DNA of 64,000 nucleotides, taken from NCBI RefSeq assembly GCF_964656455.1, contig NC_135721.1, positions 88,268,754-88,332,753 of the forward strand. The letters are read 5' to 3'. The position numbers were made by a program, and so were the translations under genes. Within the stretch, counting starts at the first letter, position 1. Each line of letters opens with the position of its first letter. The notes beneath the pieces are model-generated. The model did not search any database. It saw only the letters and a list, made by a program, of their open reading frames with translations, and had not been told where the DNA came from. The DNA comes from Halichoerus grypus (taxonomy: Eukaryota; Chordata; Mammalia; Carnivora; Phocidae). Shown piece by piece: positions 45,168-56,656 of this stretch.

Positions 45168-46835
45168 CCTACGTTCTCCTCTAGGATTTTGATGGATTCC
45201 TGTCTCACATTGAGGTATTTCATCCATTTTGCATTTATCTTTGTGTATGGTGTAAGAGAATGGTCCAGTTTCATTCTTCTGCATGTGGCTGTCCGATTTT
45301 CCTAGCACCATTTATTGAAGAGACTTTTTTCCATTGGATATTCTTTCCTGATTTGTTGAAGATTAGTTGACCATAGAGTTGAGGGTCCATTTCTGAGGTC
45401 TCTATTCTGTTCCATTGACCTTTGTGTCTGTTTTTGTGCCAATACCATGCTGTCTTGATGATCACAGCTTTGTAATATAGCTTGAAGTCAGGCATTGTGA
45501 TGCCCCCAGCTTTGGTTTTCTTTTTCAACATTCCCCTGGTGATTCGGGGTCTTTTCTGGTTTCATACAAATTTTAGGATTGTTTGTTCCAGCTCTGTGAA
45601 AAATGTCGATGGTATTTTGATAGGGATTGCATTGAAAGTGTAGATTGCTCTGGGCAGCATAGACATTTTAACAATGTTTATTCTTCCAGTCCATGACCAT
45701 GGAATGTTTTTCCATCTCTTTGTGTCTTCCTCAATTTGTTTCATAAGTGTTCTGTAGTTTCTAGAGTGTAGATCCTTTACCTTTTTGGTTAGGTTTATTC
45801 CTAGGTATCTATTGTACAATTTACAATACCATGCTATTGTAAATGGAATCAATTCCTTAATTTCTCTTTCTTTAGTTACATGGTTAGTGTATAGAAATGC
45901 AACTGATTTCTGTGCATTGATCTTGTATCCTGCCATGTTGCTGAATTGCTGTATGAGTTCTAGTAATTTGGGGGCAGAGTCTTTTGGGTTTTTCACATAA
46001 AGTATCATGTCATCTGTGAAGAGAGAGAATTTGACTTCTTCTTTGCCAATTTGAATGCCTTCTATTTCTTTTTGTTGTCTGATTGCTGAGGCCAGGACTT
46101 CTAGTACTATGTTGAACAATAATAGTGAGAGTGGGCATCCCTGTCATGTTCCTGACCTTAAGGGAAAAGCTCTCAGTTTTTCTCCATTGAGAATGATATT
46201 CACCGTGGGCTTTTCAAAGATGGTTTTTATGATATTGAGGTATGTTCCCTCTATCCCTATACTTTGAAGAGTTTTAATCAGGAAAGGGTGCTCTATTTTG
46301 TCAAATGCTTTTTCTGCATCAATTGAGAGGATCATATGGTTCTTTTATTGATGTGCTCTATCATTTTGATTGATTTCCAAATGTTGAACCACCCTTGCAT
46401 CCCAGGAATAATATATACAATGGAATATTACTCAGCCATCAGAAAGGAGGAGTACCTACCATTTGCATTGACATGGGTGGAACTGGAGGAGATTATGCTA
46501 AGCAAAATAAGTCAAGCAGACAATTATCATATGGTTTCACTCATATGTGGAACACGAGGAATAGTGTGGAGGACCACCGGGGAAGGGAGGAAAAACTGAA
46601 TGGGAAGAAATCAAAGAGGGAGACAAACCATGAGAGACTCTGGACCCTGAGAACCAAACTGAGGGTTGCAGAAGGGAGAAGGGTGGGGGGATGGGGTAAC
46701 CGGTGATGGGTACTAAGGAGGGCACATGTTGTGATGAGCACTGGGTGTTATATGCAACTAATGAATCGTTGAACACTACATCAAAAACTAATGATGTACT
46801 ATACGTTGGCTAACTGAACATAATAAAAAACCCGA
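45168..46835 (+). mobile_element. 5'-inverted (twin-primed) L1 insertion
   Basis: Perfect 18-bp duplications CAAATTCATACCCTACAG at 45150-45167 and 46836-46853 bound one insertion event. From 45168 to about 46406 the L1 is reversed and covers ORF2 from the RT domain to just after it. From about 46407 to 46830 it is in direct orientation, covering the last part of ORF2 and the 3' UTR to AATAAAAAA. The ORF2 stretch between these two parts, several hundred bp, is missing. This is the standard outcome of twin priming. Only six A remain before CCCGA and the duplication, so the tail is eroded. Confidence 0.95.
45562..46119 (-). pseudogene. L1 ORF2 reverse-transcriptase fragment in the inverted part
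   Basis: A 185-codon open piece of L1 reverse transcriptase: [20 protein letters not shown], then the catalytic region as FTDDMILYV in place of the usual FADD, the [16 protein letters not shown] motif and [13 protein letters not shown]. Between IPFTIAW and YLGINL a short in-frame insertion (about 7 residues) disturbs the usual spacing. It lies in the inverted half of the insertion and lacks endonuclease and C-terminus; it is not functional. Confidence 0.92.
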
Positions 46836-46853
46836 CAAATTCATACCCTACAG

Positions 46854-47718
46854 TCCAAAGCAGAGATTATGTGACTCTCAGACTAGAGGTACCACCTCCT
46901 GCTTCTGTTATTCCAGCTAAGAGACAGGAAACCATCTTTATAGCTCCTCACTGAGTCCCTTACTGGTGCCTTGACACAAATGGGAATGACAGTAGAGGGG
47001 ATGGGAGCACTAAGGGTGGTTCTGTTTCATATGAAGGTGTCTTTTCGCCAGCCAGTCAGGCAGCCATTCCAATAAGCATTCAGAGTGTGATGTCCCATAT
47101 CAAGTCAAACTGGTGGGCGGAGGAGCATGGCCATGGAGACTTAGCTCTGCTAGACTGCTGCCACATGTCCTTTCCAGTCTGTTTCCCCCCTCTGACCTAT
47201 GGAATGACTTCTCAGCTCAGCACAAGGCATGTGCTGGCTCATTGTTTCCTTTGTCAGCTGTGGGTATACATGCCCAAGAAGGCTAAAATTCTTGAGGGCA
47301 GAGACCAGGTCTTATCTTCATTCAGCACCTAGCCAACCCCAGCAAACCTCACCTATGGTGGGTGCCAGTGGTGATGAGAAGTTGTGGGGTGGATGAGTTC
47401 TAACTCTACTTTGGATCTGAGGGCTGTGATGTGCACAGGAGCCCACTCTGCCCAGATTCCCCAGACAGTTTGACCTGCCTTTCCTCTAACTGGCTCTAAT
47501 TTAACCTCATCTAATGAGGTCTGGAAATGAGCCAATTCCAGAAATGGCAAGAAACCTGACTGGTCCAGGTAGCCACAAGACCACCCCCAAAGCCAGCTTG
47601 GACCTCTGCCCCCAAGTGAAACTTTTTATAAAACATGTTCTATGTTTCTCCTCTCAGACACATATTCCTGAAATTAGCATGTCATCACCCTCATTGGGGT
47701 CACTGCCTGATGGAAGAC
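46854..47718. other. unassigned sequence
   Basis: No recognised repeat or exon. Confidence 0.45.
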
Positions 47719-47733
47719 AAAACTCTATATTCT

Positions 47734-47916
47734 TTTTTTTTTTTTTTTTGACAGAGAGAGAGAGAGCGAGAGAGGGAACACAAGCCGGGGGAGTGGGAGA
47801 GGGAGAAGCAGGCTTCCCGCCGAGCAGGGAGCCCGATGCGGGGCTCGATCCCAGGACCCCGGGATCATGACCTGAGCCGAAGGCAGACGCTTAATGACTG
47901 AGCCACCCAGGCGCCC
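47734..47916 (-). mobile_element. young can-SINE, minus strand, perfect 15-bp duplication
   Basis: Near-consensus: long T tail, GACAGAGAGAGAGAGAGCGAGAGAGGGAACACAAGC, GAGAAGCAGGCTTCCCGCCGAGCAGGGAGCCCGATGCGGGGCTCGATCCCAGGACCCCGGGATCATGACCTGAGCC and GAGCCACCCAGGCGCCC. AAAACTCTATATTCT is exact at 47719-47733 and 47917-47931. Confidence 0.97.
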
Positions 47917-47931
47917 AAAACTCTATATTCT

Positions 47932-48784
47932 CATGTACCTGCAACTGTATCTGATTTTTTTAAAAAGAAAAATGTTCACATTTGTATCACCACATACATT
48001 TCTTTAATTTCTGAAGATTAGTTTTTAAGTTCCATGTTGCTTTCATAGTACTTGGCCTAAGCATAATTAAACCTACTTTAGCTAAGATTCATACTTGAAA
48101 AGTGTGAATAACATAACTCATTCAATCCCACTTATAAAAAGAGGAAACATATGCAAAGCTCATTAGAGTTTCTCAGGCATTCTTTCAGGAATTAATTGCC
48201 AGATTTTATACCCCATTAGAATCATTCCAGCTCTCTTAGAAGCCATTCCTAAAATGAGGACTTTATTAACGTTTTTGAGCACACTTGCTCTATGACACCT
48301 TCTAAGAAAGGAAAAATTCCTTTCCTTAAATTTTCATGCCTACAGAAAAAATATCGTGGACTATAATATGAATGAGAACTTGTTGAGGGTTGTGATTGGT
48401 GAGGAGAGATTGTGGTGCAAAGGGCCCAAAAGATGATTGAGGGGTAAGAAGATAAAATGATGAGATAATGAGTAATTCAGCCTGAGGAAGAAAGGCCCCA
48501 ATGAGTGACTTAAACAAATAAAGCTCATTTAAGTTCCCTCCATTATATAATTATTCATGCTAATTTTAGAGAAGAAAATTTAAAAGGAAAGAAGAAAAGT
48601 ATCCATGAACCACCACCTAAAGATGACATTTTAACATTTTTCTTCTGTAAACACGTATTTTTTACATTGTTGTGATCAGATAATATGCATGTATAACAGA
48701 GTCATATCAGTGTATTCTATCTGGGTTCCCAAGACAGTTTGCTTTTTTTTTTTTTGTATTATGGCTGCAGTTGCCCCCTTAAAC
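47932..48784. other. unassigned AT-rich sequence
   Basis: No element recognised; a T run of 11 lies near 48745. Confidence 0.45.
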
Positions 48785-49440
48785 CCTGTTCATTTATTCG
48801 TTCATTCAGCAGATATTTATGGAGTCCCTCGTTAAGGGCCAAGTCTTGAGAATACTGGAGTGAACAAGACATAAAGATTTTTCTCTCTCGTAAAATACAT
48901 ATTCTACTTGGAGGAGATGCAGTAGATGAGCAAACAAATGTTAAGGGTGATGGGAAGTCACTAAAAATTTGTGAGCAGGGAGTAGCATAATCTGATTTAT
49001 ATTTTTAAAAATGATTTCCTTCCACGTGGAGAATGGATCATAGCGAGGGAGGACCAGAAACAAGGAGAGCAGTTAGAAGTTGTTACTAGATGTCATCTAG
49101 ATGAGCAAGATGGTGGCAGAGATGGAGAGGAGAGGCATGTTTAGACAGTTAGGTCTGTAGAGCTTGCTGATGTGTGTCATGGATGTATTATGGGTGTAAG
49201 GCAAAAGGAAGAGCCCAAATTGGCTGCTAGGGTTCTGGCTTGAATAGCTGGCTGAATGAGGGTGCCAGTTTCAGGAGAAGACCTGAGGAGAAGCAGATTT
49301 GAGATAAAATCAAGTCCTTTTGGAGATGGGCAAGGTGACAATTAGACATCCAGGTGGACATGTCAGGTTTGCAGTTTGATGCATGAGTCTGGAGTCTAGA
49401 GCCAGAGTTGTCTAATTGAAAATTATTGCCACAGGGACAA
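48785..49440 (-). repeat. L2 element 3' region, minus strand, long
   Basis: TTCATTTATTCGTTCATTCAGCAGATATTTATGGAGTCCC, CTGGAGTGAACAAGACATAAAGATTT, TATTCTACTTGGAGGAGATGCAGTAGATGAGCAAACAAATG, CAGGGAGTAGCATAATCTGATTTAT, AGATGGTGGCAGAGATGG and GACATCCAGGTGGACATGTCAGG run in the order of a reversed L2, covering about 650 bp. Confidence 0.87.
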
Positions 49441-49849
49441 TATTTATAGCTGTGGAACTAGATGAGGTCACTTGGGGAAAGAATATGAATGGAGAAGAGA
49501 AAGGCCCTGCAAGAAGATACCTTAACTTTTAGAAACTGAGCAGAAAAGGAGGAGCTTCTTGCTTCTTTTTCCAACCACATGCTCCTTGGCCCCTACTGAC
49601 AGGCTGGGGGATATGTGAAATAGGAGATAGGCTCCCTTATAAAGCAGTTATCCTATTTTTTTTAATGAAGAAATATGTTACAAAGCCATTCTAGAACCTC
49701 TTAAAAGTGTGGCAGTCAAAGCAGTATTCTACAATTTTGATTTAAAAAGATGATGGGGTAGGTATTGACAATCTAGTATTTAAATTACATAATAAAATAT
49801 ATTGAAATTATTTTATAACTCTACATAATAAAAACATTTTATTTTTAAG
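49441..49849. other. unassigned AT-rich sequence
   Basis: Not recognised; leads into the old L1 region. Confidence 0.4.
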
Positions 49850-50756
49850 AGGTGCTTTTAAAGTTGGTGAGCATATTCATGCAGTTCTGTGTATATTTTA
49901 AAATTTCCTGTGAAGCCTCCGTTTTGACCAATAAATTGTTTAAAAGTATGTTGTTTAATTTTCAACTGTTTAGATATTTTTCCTGTTTTCTTTATCTTAT
50001 GAGTTCTAATTTGATTCCATTATGGTCAGAGAACATAACTTGTGTGATTTTAATGCCTTTAAATTTTTTGAGATTTATTTTATGGCCCAGGATATGGTAG
50101 GTCTTAGTAAATGTTCTATGAGCACTTGAAAAAAAAAAGAAAAAAAAGGTCATTCTGCTGTCATGGAATGGAGTATTCTATATGTGTCAGTTAGGTCCCA
50201 TTAGTTAACTGCATGGCTTAGATCTTCTCTATTCTTGCTGATTTGCATTCTAGAAATTCCATCAGTTGCTGAGAGGAAAGTGTTGAAGTCTCCAACTATA
50301 GCTGTGGATTTGTCTATTTTTCCTTTCAGCTCTATTAGTTTTGCTTCATGGATTTTTAGTCTCTGTTATTTGGTGTGTGTATACTCTTTAGTATCATTAT
50401 TTTTTCTCAATAGATTGACCCTTTTATTGTAGTGTAAGGTCCTTCTGTGCTTCTGGTGATTTTCTTTGCTCTGGAATCTTTTTTTTTTTATCAGATATTA
50501 ATATAGCTACACTGTTTCCATAATACTGTTTATATGTTATATATATTTCCATAGTTTTGCTTTCAACCTACCTATATCATTGACTTTGAAGTGATTTTGA
50601 ATTTGTAATTTTGCAGAGAGCGCTATTTATGCATATGTGACTTATCACAGTGTACTATTATCAACATTTTACCACTTAAAGTGCAGTGTGGAAACCCTAC
50701 TTCCATAGAGGTCCCTTTATCTCCCCCACATTGACCTAAGTATCAGATGGTGTCAT
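49850..50756 (-). repeat. old L1M, ORF2 endonuclease/linker region, minus strand
   Basis: TGATTCCATTATGGTCAGAGAACATAACTTGTGTGATTTTAATGCC, GGATATGGTAGGTCTTAGTAAATGTTCTATG, GTTAGGTCCCATTAGTTAACTGCATGG, GTTGAAGTCTCCAACTATAGCTGTGGATTTGTC and ATCAGATATTAATATAGCTACACTG are the reversed 5' ORF2 region. It continues beyond the younger L1 at 50770. Confidence 0.8.
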
Positions 50757-50769
50757 TTTTATTTTTTAA

Positions 50770-51034
50770 ATTTTTTAATTTTTATTGTTATGTTAATCAC
50801 CATACATTACATCATTAGTTTTTGATGTAGTGTTCCATGATTCATTGTTTGTGTATAACACCCAGTGCTCCATGCAGAACGTGCCCTACTTAATACCCAT
50901 CACCAGGCTAACCCATCCTCCCCCCCGCCACTAGAACCCTCAGTTTGTTTTTCGGAGTCCATCGTCTCTCATGGTTTGTCTCCCCCTCCAATTTCCCCCC
51001 CCTTCATTCTTCCCCTCCTGCTATCTTCTTCTTC
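50770..51034 (-). mobile_element. young L1 3' end, 5'-truncated, minus strand
   Basis: Reversed 3' UTR from ATTGTTATGTTAATCACCATACATTACATCATTAGTTTTTGATGTAG through the TCTCATGGTTTGTCTCCCCCTCC block to GCTATCTTCTTCTTC. Same subfamily as the copies at 28 kb and 56 kb. Flanks are T-rich and no unambiguous duplication was found. Confidence 0.9.
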
Positions 51035-51049
51035 TTTTTTTTATTTCCA

Positions 51050-52450
51050 TAATCAAATATGATTTATGAAACTCATACAGAGAAGGATGTCTATTTTATG
51101 TACCCTTATATATTCTCTTTCCATTGCTTTTTCTTCCTTCCTGATATTCCAAGATTCTTTCTTTTATTATTACCTTTCTGTTTGAAGAAATTGCTTCAAC
51201 CATTTTTTTTAAGATTTATTTATTTTAGAGAGAGAGAGAGAGAACATGTGAAAGCTGGGGGTAGGGAGAGAAGGAGAGAGAGAATCCTAGGCAGGCTCCA
51301 CACTGAGCATGGAGCGTGATGCAGGGCTTGATCTCACTACCCTGAGATCATGACCTGAGCCAAAATCAGGAGTTGGACACTTAGCAGACTGAACCACCAG
51401 ATGCCCTGCTTGAACCATTCTTCAAGGGTAGGTGTGCTAACTGCAAATACTTTTTGTGTTCCAGTGTCTGACATTATGTTTATTTCCTCTTTATTCCTGA
51501 AGGATAGTTTGCCAGATATAGAATTTGTGGTTGGCAATTCTTTTTTTTTTTCAGCACTTGAAAAATATGCCACTTCATTCTAGCATCTATGGTTTCAGAT
51601 GAAGACAAATCCACAATTTGTCATACAAATTGATGTTTCCCTGTAAGTAATGTGTCATTTCTCTGGCTGCTTTCAAGATTTTTTTTTTTTTTTTTTTTGG
51701 TCTTTATTTTTCAAAAGCTTAATTATAATATGTCTTAGCATGGTTTTTTTTGGATTTGTCCTGTTTGGAAATTCGCTCAGCTTCTTGAATTTGTAGGTTG
51801 ATGTCCTTTGCCAAATTTGGGAAATTTTCATCCATTATTTCTTTGAATTGTCTTTTAGTCATGGTCTTTCTCCTCTTCTCTGGGACTCTGATGTTACAAA
51901 TTTTTGGATCTTATGTCATTGTCATACAGGTCTTTGAAACTTTGTTCGTTCTTTCTTTCTCAGCTTATTTTCTCTCTGTTGTTCAGATTGGGTAAAATCT
52001 ATTAATATTTCCTCAAGTTGACTGATTATATCCTCTTGCATCTCCTCTCTACTATTAAGCCCATCTAATACTTTTTAAAAATTTTAGATTTATATTTATT
52101 TATATACATTTGGATTAAATATTGGATTTGTCAGTTCTGTAATTTCCCATTGGTTCTTTTTTCATAACTTCTATTTCTTTGCTGTGATATTTTTATTTTT
52201 TCATTTGTGTCAACAGCCTTTGTAATTGATTGTTGAAGCATTTTTATAATGAGTGCTTTAAAATCCTTGTTAAATAATTCCAACATCTGATTCATCTTAG
52301 TATTGGCATCAGTTGATTGTCTTTTTTCACTCAAGTTGTGATTTTCCTGGCTTGTGGTATCCTGGTAATTTTTTTTACTGTATCCTGGACTTTTTAGGTA
52401 TTATTAGCATTTCAGGTTTAGCATCTAGCCTACTTTTTGTGGTCTGTGGT
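51050..52450 (-). repeat. old L1M, ORF1/5' region, minus strand (interrupted by SINE)
   Basis: TGTTTATTTCCTCTTTATTCCTGAAGGATAGTTTGCCAGATATAGAATT, TCTCTGGCTGCTTTCAAGATT, TTCGCTCAGCTTCTTGAATTTGTAGGTTGATGTCC, TTGGGAAATTTTCATCCATTATTTCTTTGAAT and ATGTCATTGTCATACAGGTCTTTGAAACTTTGTTC match the reversed ORF1/intergenic region of old L1s. Probably the same element as 49850-50756. The right limit is uncertain (52450-52800). Confidence 0.75.
51206..51406 (-). mobile_element. can-SINE, minus strand, inserted in old L1M
   Basis: AAGATTTATTTATTTTAGAGAGAG, GGCTCCACACTGAGCATGGAGCGTGATGCAGGGCTTGATCTCACTACCCTGAGATCATGACCTGAGCC and decayed head GAACCACCAGATGCCC. TGCTTCAACCATTT (51192-51205) and TGCTTGAACCATTC (51407-51420) match except at two bases. 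Confidence 0.93.
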
Positions 52451-53025
52451 TACAAAGACAATTTAATTTATGCAGCCTCATGGTGCTATTTTGATCTGCT
52501 TGGTTTCTCTGGTGCTGCTGAGGCTCCCAGTGGTTCCTCTTGGTGCAGCCACAGGGACATTTTTACTAGACAGGTGCCTCTAGATGAGAGAAGGGACCTC
52601 CAAACCCTGGAAATAAAGAGTGCTTCTTGGGCAGGATGTCCCTCGCTGACGCCACCTTTCCACCTGGTGTTTCTGGGTGGGAGAAAGGATTCTCAGACCT
52701 TGGAGACAGAGAGACTTCCTGGACTCAGGTCTTCCTGTGGCAAGACCCCCCTTGCCGGTACAGTTAAGCTTCCTGGTGTCTTTCAATAATGGAGGGTGTT
52801 CTCAAGCCTGTAGCGAAACAAAACAAAACACTTCTTCTGGCCACTTTGTGTCAGCAGGGCTCCTGACCCATCCCTCTCAGCACATTTGGGTGGGTCTCTT
52901 CTTCCATCCAGGGGAAGAGTGGGCCATTTTCTGTTTTAGAGTTGGGACCTGAAACATGGGACCTGAGTCACTTTCTCCTAGTGGGTGGAGGGTTGTGGAA
53001 AAAAACAAAACAAAACACATAGCCT
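52451..53025. other. unassigned, possibly 5' end of the old L1M
   Basis: GC-richer stretch with a 158-codon plus frame (52313-52789), no domain. Position suggests the 5' UTR of the minus-strand L1M, but this is inference. Confidence 0.4.
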
Positions 53026-53209
53026 GGGGCGCCTGGGTGGCTCAGTTGGTTAAGCAACTGCCTTCGGCTCAGGTCATGATCCTGGAGTCCCGGGATCGAG
53101 TCCCGCATCGGGCTCCCTGCTCGGCAGGGAGTCTGCTTCTCCCTCTCCCGCTTCCCCCCTCTTATGCTCTCTCTCTCTCAATAAAATAAATAAAATCTTT
53201 AAAAAAAAA
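53026..53209 (+). mobile_element. young can-SINE, plus strand, 14-bp duplication
   Basis: Near-consensus: GGGGCGCCTGGGTGGCTCAG head, GCAACTGCCTTCGGCTCAGGTCATGATCC, CCCGGGATCGAGTCCCGCATCGGGCTCCCTGCTCGGCAGGGAG, AATAAAATAAATAAAATCTTT, poly(A). AAAACACATAGCCT at 53012-53025 and 53210-53223. Confidence 0.97.
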
Positions 53210-53329
53210 AAAACACATAGCCTGTTGTTCTTTCAGTTCTCAGTCTCTAATCAGTTCATCTTTCTCTTTCTACCTTTCTTTTTTCCATGCTCTTCTTTGG
53301 TTGCCTCTGACATTAAAGAGAGATTATTT

Positions 53330-54641
53330 GGGACCTTGGCCAAGCAGAGTTCTGAGACTTGACACCAAAAGTATAGTCCAATTGATAAGGTGGACTTCAT
53401 GAAAATTAAAAACTTTTGTTCTATGAAAGACCATGTGAAGAGGATGAAAAAACAAGCTATAGACTGGGAGAAAATATTTCCAAACCACATATCCAATGAA
53501 GCAGTAGTATCTCAAAATTCAATATCATCAAGAGAGTGAGAAGACAAGCCACAGACTGGGTGAAAATATTTGCAAAACTCACATTTGATAAATGACCATT
53601 ATCCAAAATATACAAAGAACTCTTAAAACCTAACAATAAGAAAACAAGCAAACTGAATAAAAAAATGGGCAAAGACCTGAACAGACACCTCACCAGAGAA
53701 AATATACAGATGGCAAGTAAGCATATGAAAAGATGCTCTACATCATATGTCATCAGGGAATTGCAAATTAAAACAACAATGAGATATTATCACACACCTA
53801 TAGAATGGCCAAATCTAAATCATTGACAACACCAAACGCTGGTGAGGAGGTAGAATGACAGAACTATCCTTCATTGTTGGTGGGAATGCAAAATGGGAGA
53901 GCCACCTTGGAAGATAGTTTGGCAACTTCTTAGAAAACTAAACATACTCTTAACTGTATGTTCCAACAATCCTACTCCTTGGTATTCCCAAATGAATTGG
54001 AAACTTATGTCCATGCAAAAACTTACACACAGATGTTTATAGCAACTTTATTTATAATTGCCAAAACTTGGGAGCAACCTAATTGTTCCTTAGTAGGTGA
54101 ATAGATAAATAAACTGCGGCACAACCAGACAATGGAATAGTATTCAGCACTACAAAGAAATGAGCTATCAAATCATGAAAAGATGGAGGAACCTCTAGGT
54201 GCATATGACTAAGTGCAAGAAGCCAACTTGGAAAGGCTACATACTGTATGATTCCAACTATATGACATTCTAAAAAGGTATAACTATGGCGATAGTAGAA
54301 AGATCAGTAGTTGCCAGAAGTTAAGGGAGATGAGGGAAGGATAGCAGAGCTCAGAAGATTTTAGGGCAGTGAAACTTTTCTGTATGATACTAGAGTGGTA
54401 GACACAGGTCAGTATACGTTTATTGAAATCCATAGAATGTACAACACCAAGAGTGAACCCTAATGTAAGCCATGGACTTTGGATGATGATGTGTCAATGT
54501 AGGTTCATGAATTGTAACAAATGTACCACTCCAGTGGAGGGTGTTGATAATGGGGGAACTCTGTACTTTCTGCTCAAATTTTCTATGAACCTAAAACTGC
54601 TCTGAAAAAATAAAGTATACTAAAAAAAAAAAAAAAAAAAA
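53330..54641 (+). repeat. old L1M 3' region with poly(A), plus strand
   Basis: ORF2 C-terminal remnant (GATAAGGTGGACTTCATGAAAATTAAAAACTTTTG, GGAATTGCAAATTAAAACAACAATGAGATATTATCACACACC, GGCAACTTCTTAGAAAACTAAACATAC) followed by 3' UTR (TATGATTCCAACTATATGACATTC, ACTCTGTACTTTCTGCTCAAATTTTCTATGAACCTAAAACTGCTCTGAAAAAATAAAG) and A20 at 54622-54641. All frames are broken. Confidence 0.88.
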
Positions 54642-54659
54642 CACCTCAATAGTAATAAA

Positions 54660-55631
54660 TAAATAAATTCAATCAGAAAATGAGTAAAAGACCTGAATAG
54701 ACATTACACCAAAAGGTATACAGATGGCAGATAAACACATGAAAAGATGTTCAACATCATTGACTTTTAGGAAAATGCAAATTAAAACCACTACAAACCT
54801 ATCCAAATGGCTAAAATAAAAAATAGTGACACCACCAAATTCTGGTAAGGATGTGGAGAAACTGGATCACTCATACATTACTGGTGGGAATATAAAATGG
54901 TCCAGCCATTCTAGAAAGTAGTTTGGCAGTTTCTTACAAAACTAAACATGCAGTTACCATTTGACCTAGCAATTGTACTCGGACATTTATCCCAGCAAAA
55001 TGAAAATTTATGCTCATAGAGGAACATTCTCATGGATGTTTGTAGCAGCTTTCGTTACAATAGCCAGGAACTGGAAATAACCCAGTGTCATTCAGTGGGT
55101 GAGTGGTTAAACAAACTATGGTGCATCCATGCCATAAAATACTACTCAGCAATAAATAGGAACCAAATATTGATACATGTAACAACTCAGATGAATTCCT
55201 TGGATCTGAGTGAAAAAAAGCAAATCCCAAAAGGTTACACATTATATAATTCCATTTATATAATTTTGTTGAAGTAAAAAAAATTAGAAATGGAAAACAG
55301 ACTAGTGGTTGCTAGAGGTTAGGGACAGTTGGATCAGAGGAAGGAAATGGGTGTATCTATAAAAGGTCAGTAATGGGATCTTTGTGGTGCGGGAGCTGTT
55401 CTGTGTCTTGACTGTGGTGGTGGAAACATGAACCTACATGTGTGATAAAATTGCGTAGAACTCAATACACACACACATGTGCACGTACATGTAAAACTGG
55501 GCAATCTGAATAAGATCAGAGTGTATCAACATCAATATCCTGATTGTGGCATTGTACTATAGTATTGCAGAATGTTACCACTGGAGGAAACTGAATGAAG
55601 GCATCTCTCTGTGTTATTCTGAATGTGAATC
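54660..55631 (+). repeat. second old L1M 3' region, plus strand, split by young L1
   Basis: Repeats the same ORF2-to-3' UTR order as the preceding element: AAAAGACCTGAATAGACATTACACC, GATGTGGAGAAACTGGATCACTCATACATTACTGGTGGGAATATAAAATGG, AACTATGGTGCATCCATGCCATAAAATACTACTCAGC, GAACCTACATGTGTGATAAAATTGCGTAGAAC, AATGTGAATCTAAAATTATGTCAA. It resumes after the young insertion at 57229 (AATTTTAAAATTG). Confidence 0.87.
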
Positions 55632-55645
55632 TAAAATTATGTCAA

Positions 55646-56656
55646 CCCCTCCGATTTCCCCCCTTTCATTCTTTGCCTCCTGCTATCTTCTTCTTCTTCT
55701 TCTTCTTCTTTTTTTTTAACATATAATGTATTATTTGTTTCAGAGGTACAGGTCTGTGATTCAACAGTCTTACACAATTCACAGTGCTCACCACAGCACA
55801 TACCCTCCCCAATGTCTATCACCCAGCCACCCATCCCTCCCACCCCCCACTACTCCAGCAACCCTCAGTTTGTTTCCTGAGATTAAGAATTCCTCATATC
55901 AGTGAGATCATACGACACATGTCTTTCTCTGATTGACTTATTTCACTCAGCATAATACCCTCCAGTTCCATCCACGTCGTCGCAAATGGCAAGATTTCAT
56001 TCCTTTTGATGGCTGCATAATATTCCATTGTATATATATATACCACCTCTTCTTTATCCATTCATCTGTCGATGGACATATGGACATCTTGGCTCTTTCC
56101 ACAGTTTGGCTATTGTGGACATTGCTGCTATAAACATCAGGGTGCACGTACCCCTTTGGATCCCTACATTTGTATCTTTGGGGTAAATACCCAGTAGTGC
56201 AATTGCTGGATCGTATGGTAGCTCTATTTTCAACTTTTTGAGGAACCTCCATACTGTTTTCCAGAATGGCTGCACCAGCTTGCATTCCCACCAACAGTGT
56301 ACGAGGGTTCCCCTTTCTCCGCATCCCCGCCAACATCTGTCATTTCCTGACTTGTTAATTTTAGCCATTCTGACTGGTGTGAGGTGATATCTCATTGAGA
56401 TTTTGATTTTGATTTCCCTGATGCTGAGCGATGCTGAGCGATGCTGAGCGATGCCGAGCACCTTTTCATGTGTCTATTGGCCATTCGTATGTCTTCTTTG
56501 GAAAAATGTCTGTTCATGTCTTCTGCCCATTTCTTGATTGGATCATTTGTTCTTTGGATGTTGAGTTTAATAAGTTCTTTGTAGATTTTGGATACTAGCC
56601 CTTTATCTGATATGTAATTTGCAAATATTTTCTCCCATTCTGTCGGTTGTCTTTTG
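55646..56656 (-). pseudogene. inverted L1 segment: ORF2 C-terminal end and 3' UTR start
   Basis: On the minus strand this encodes the end of ORF2: [29 protein letters not shown], then the Cys motif [38 protein letters not shown] and a terminal region shared with the copy at 28 kb. A 10-bp tandem expansion at 56421-56460 shifts the frame. It ends, next to the left duplication, in the G-rich/GAA-rich start of the 3' UTR. Confidence 0.9.

Noticed and set aside
46336..46599. 87-codon plus-strand frame
   Set aside because: It runs across the inversion junction of the twin-primed L1 at about 46407, so it joins unrelated L1 pieces; an artefact of the rearrangement.
53026..53209. tRNA gene in SINE heads
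   Set aside because: The can-SINE heads derive from a tRNA and keep promoter-box-like sequence, but lack a complete cloverleaf and sit in retroposed units; none is a tRNA gene.
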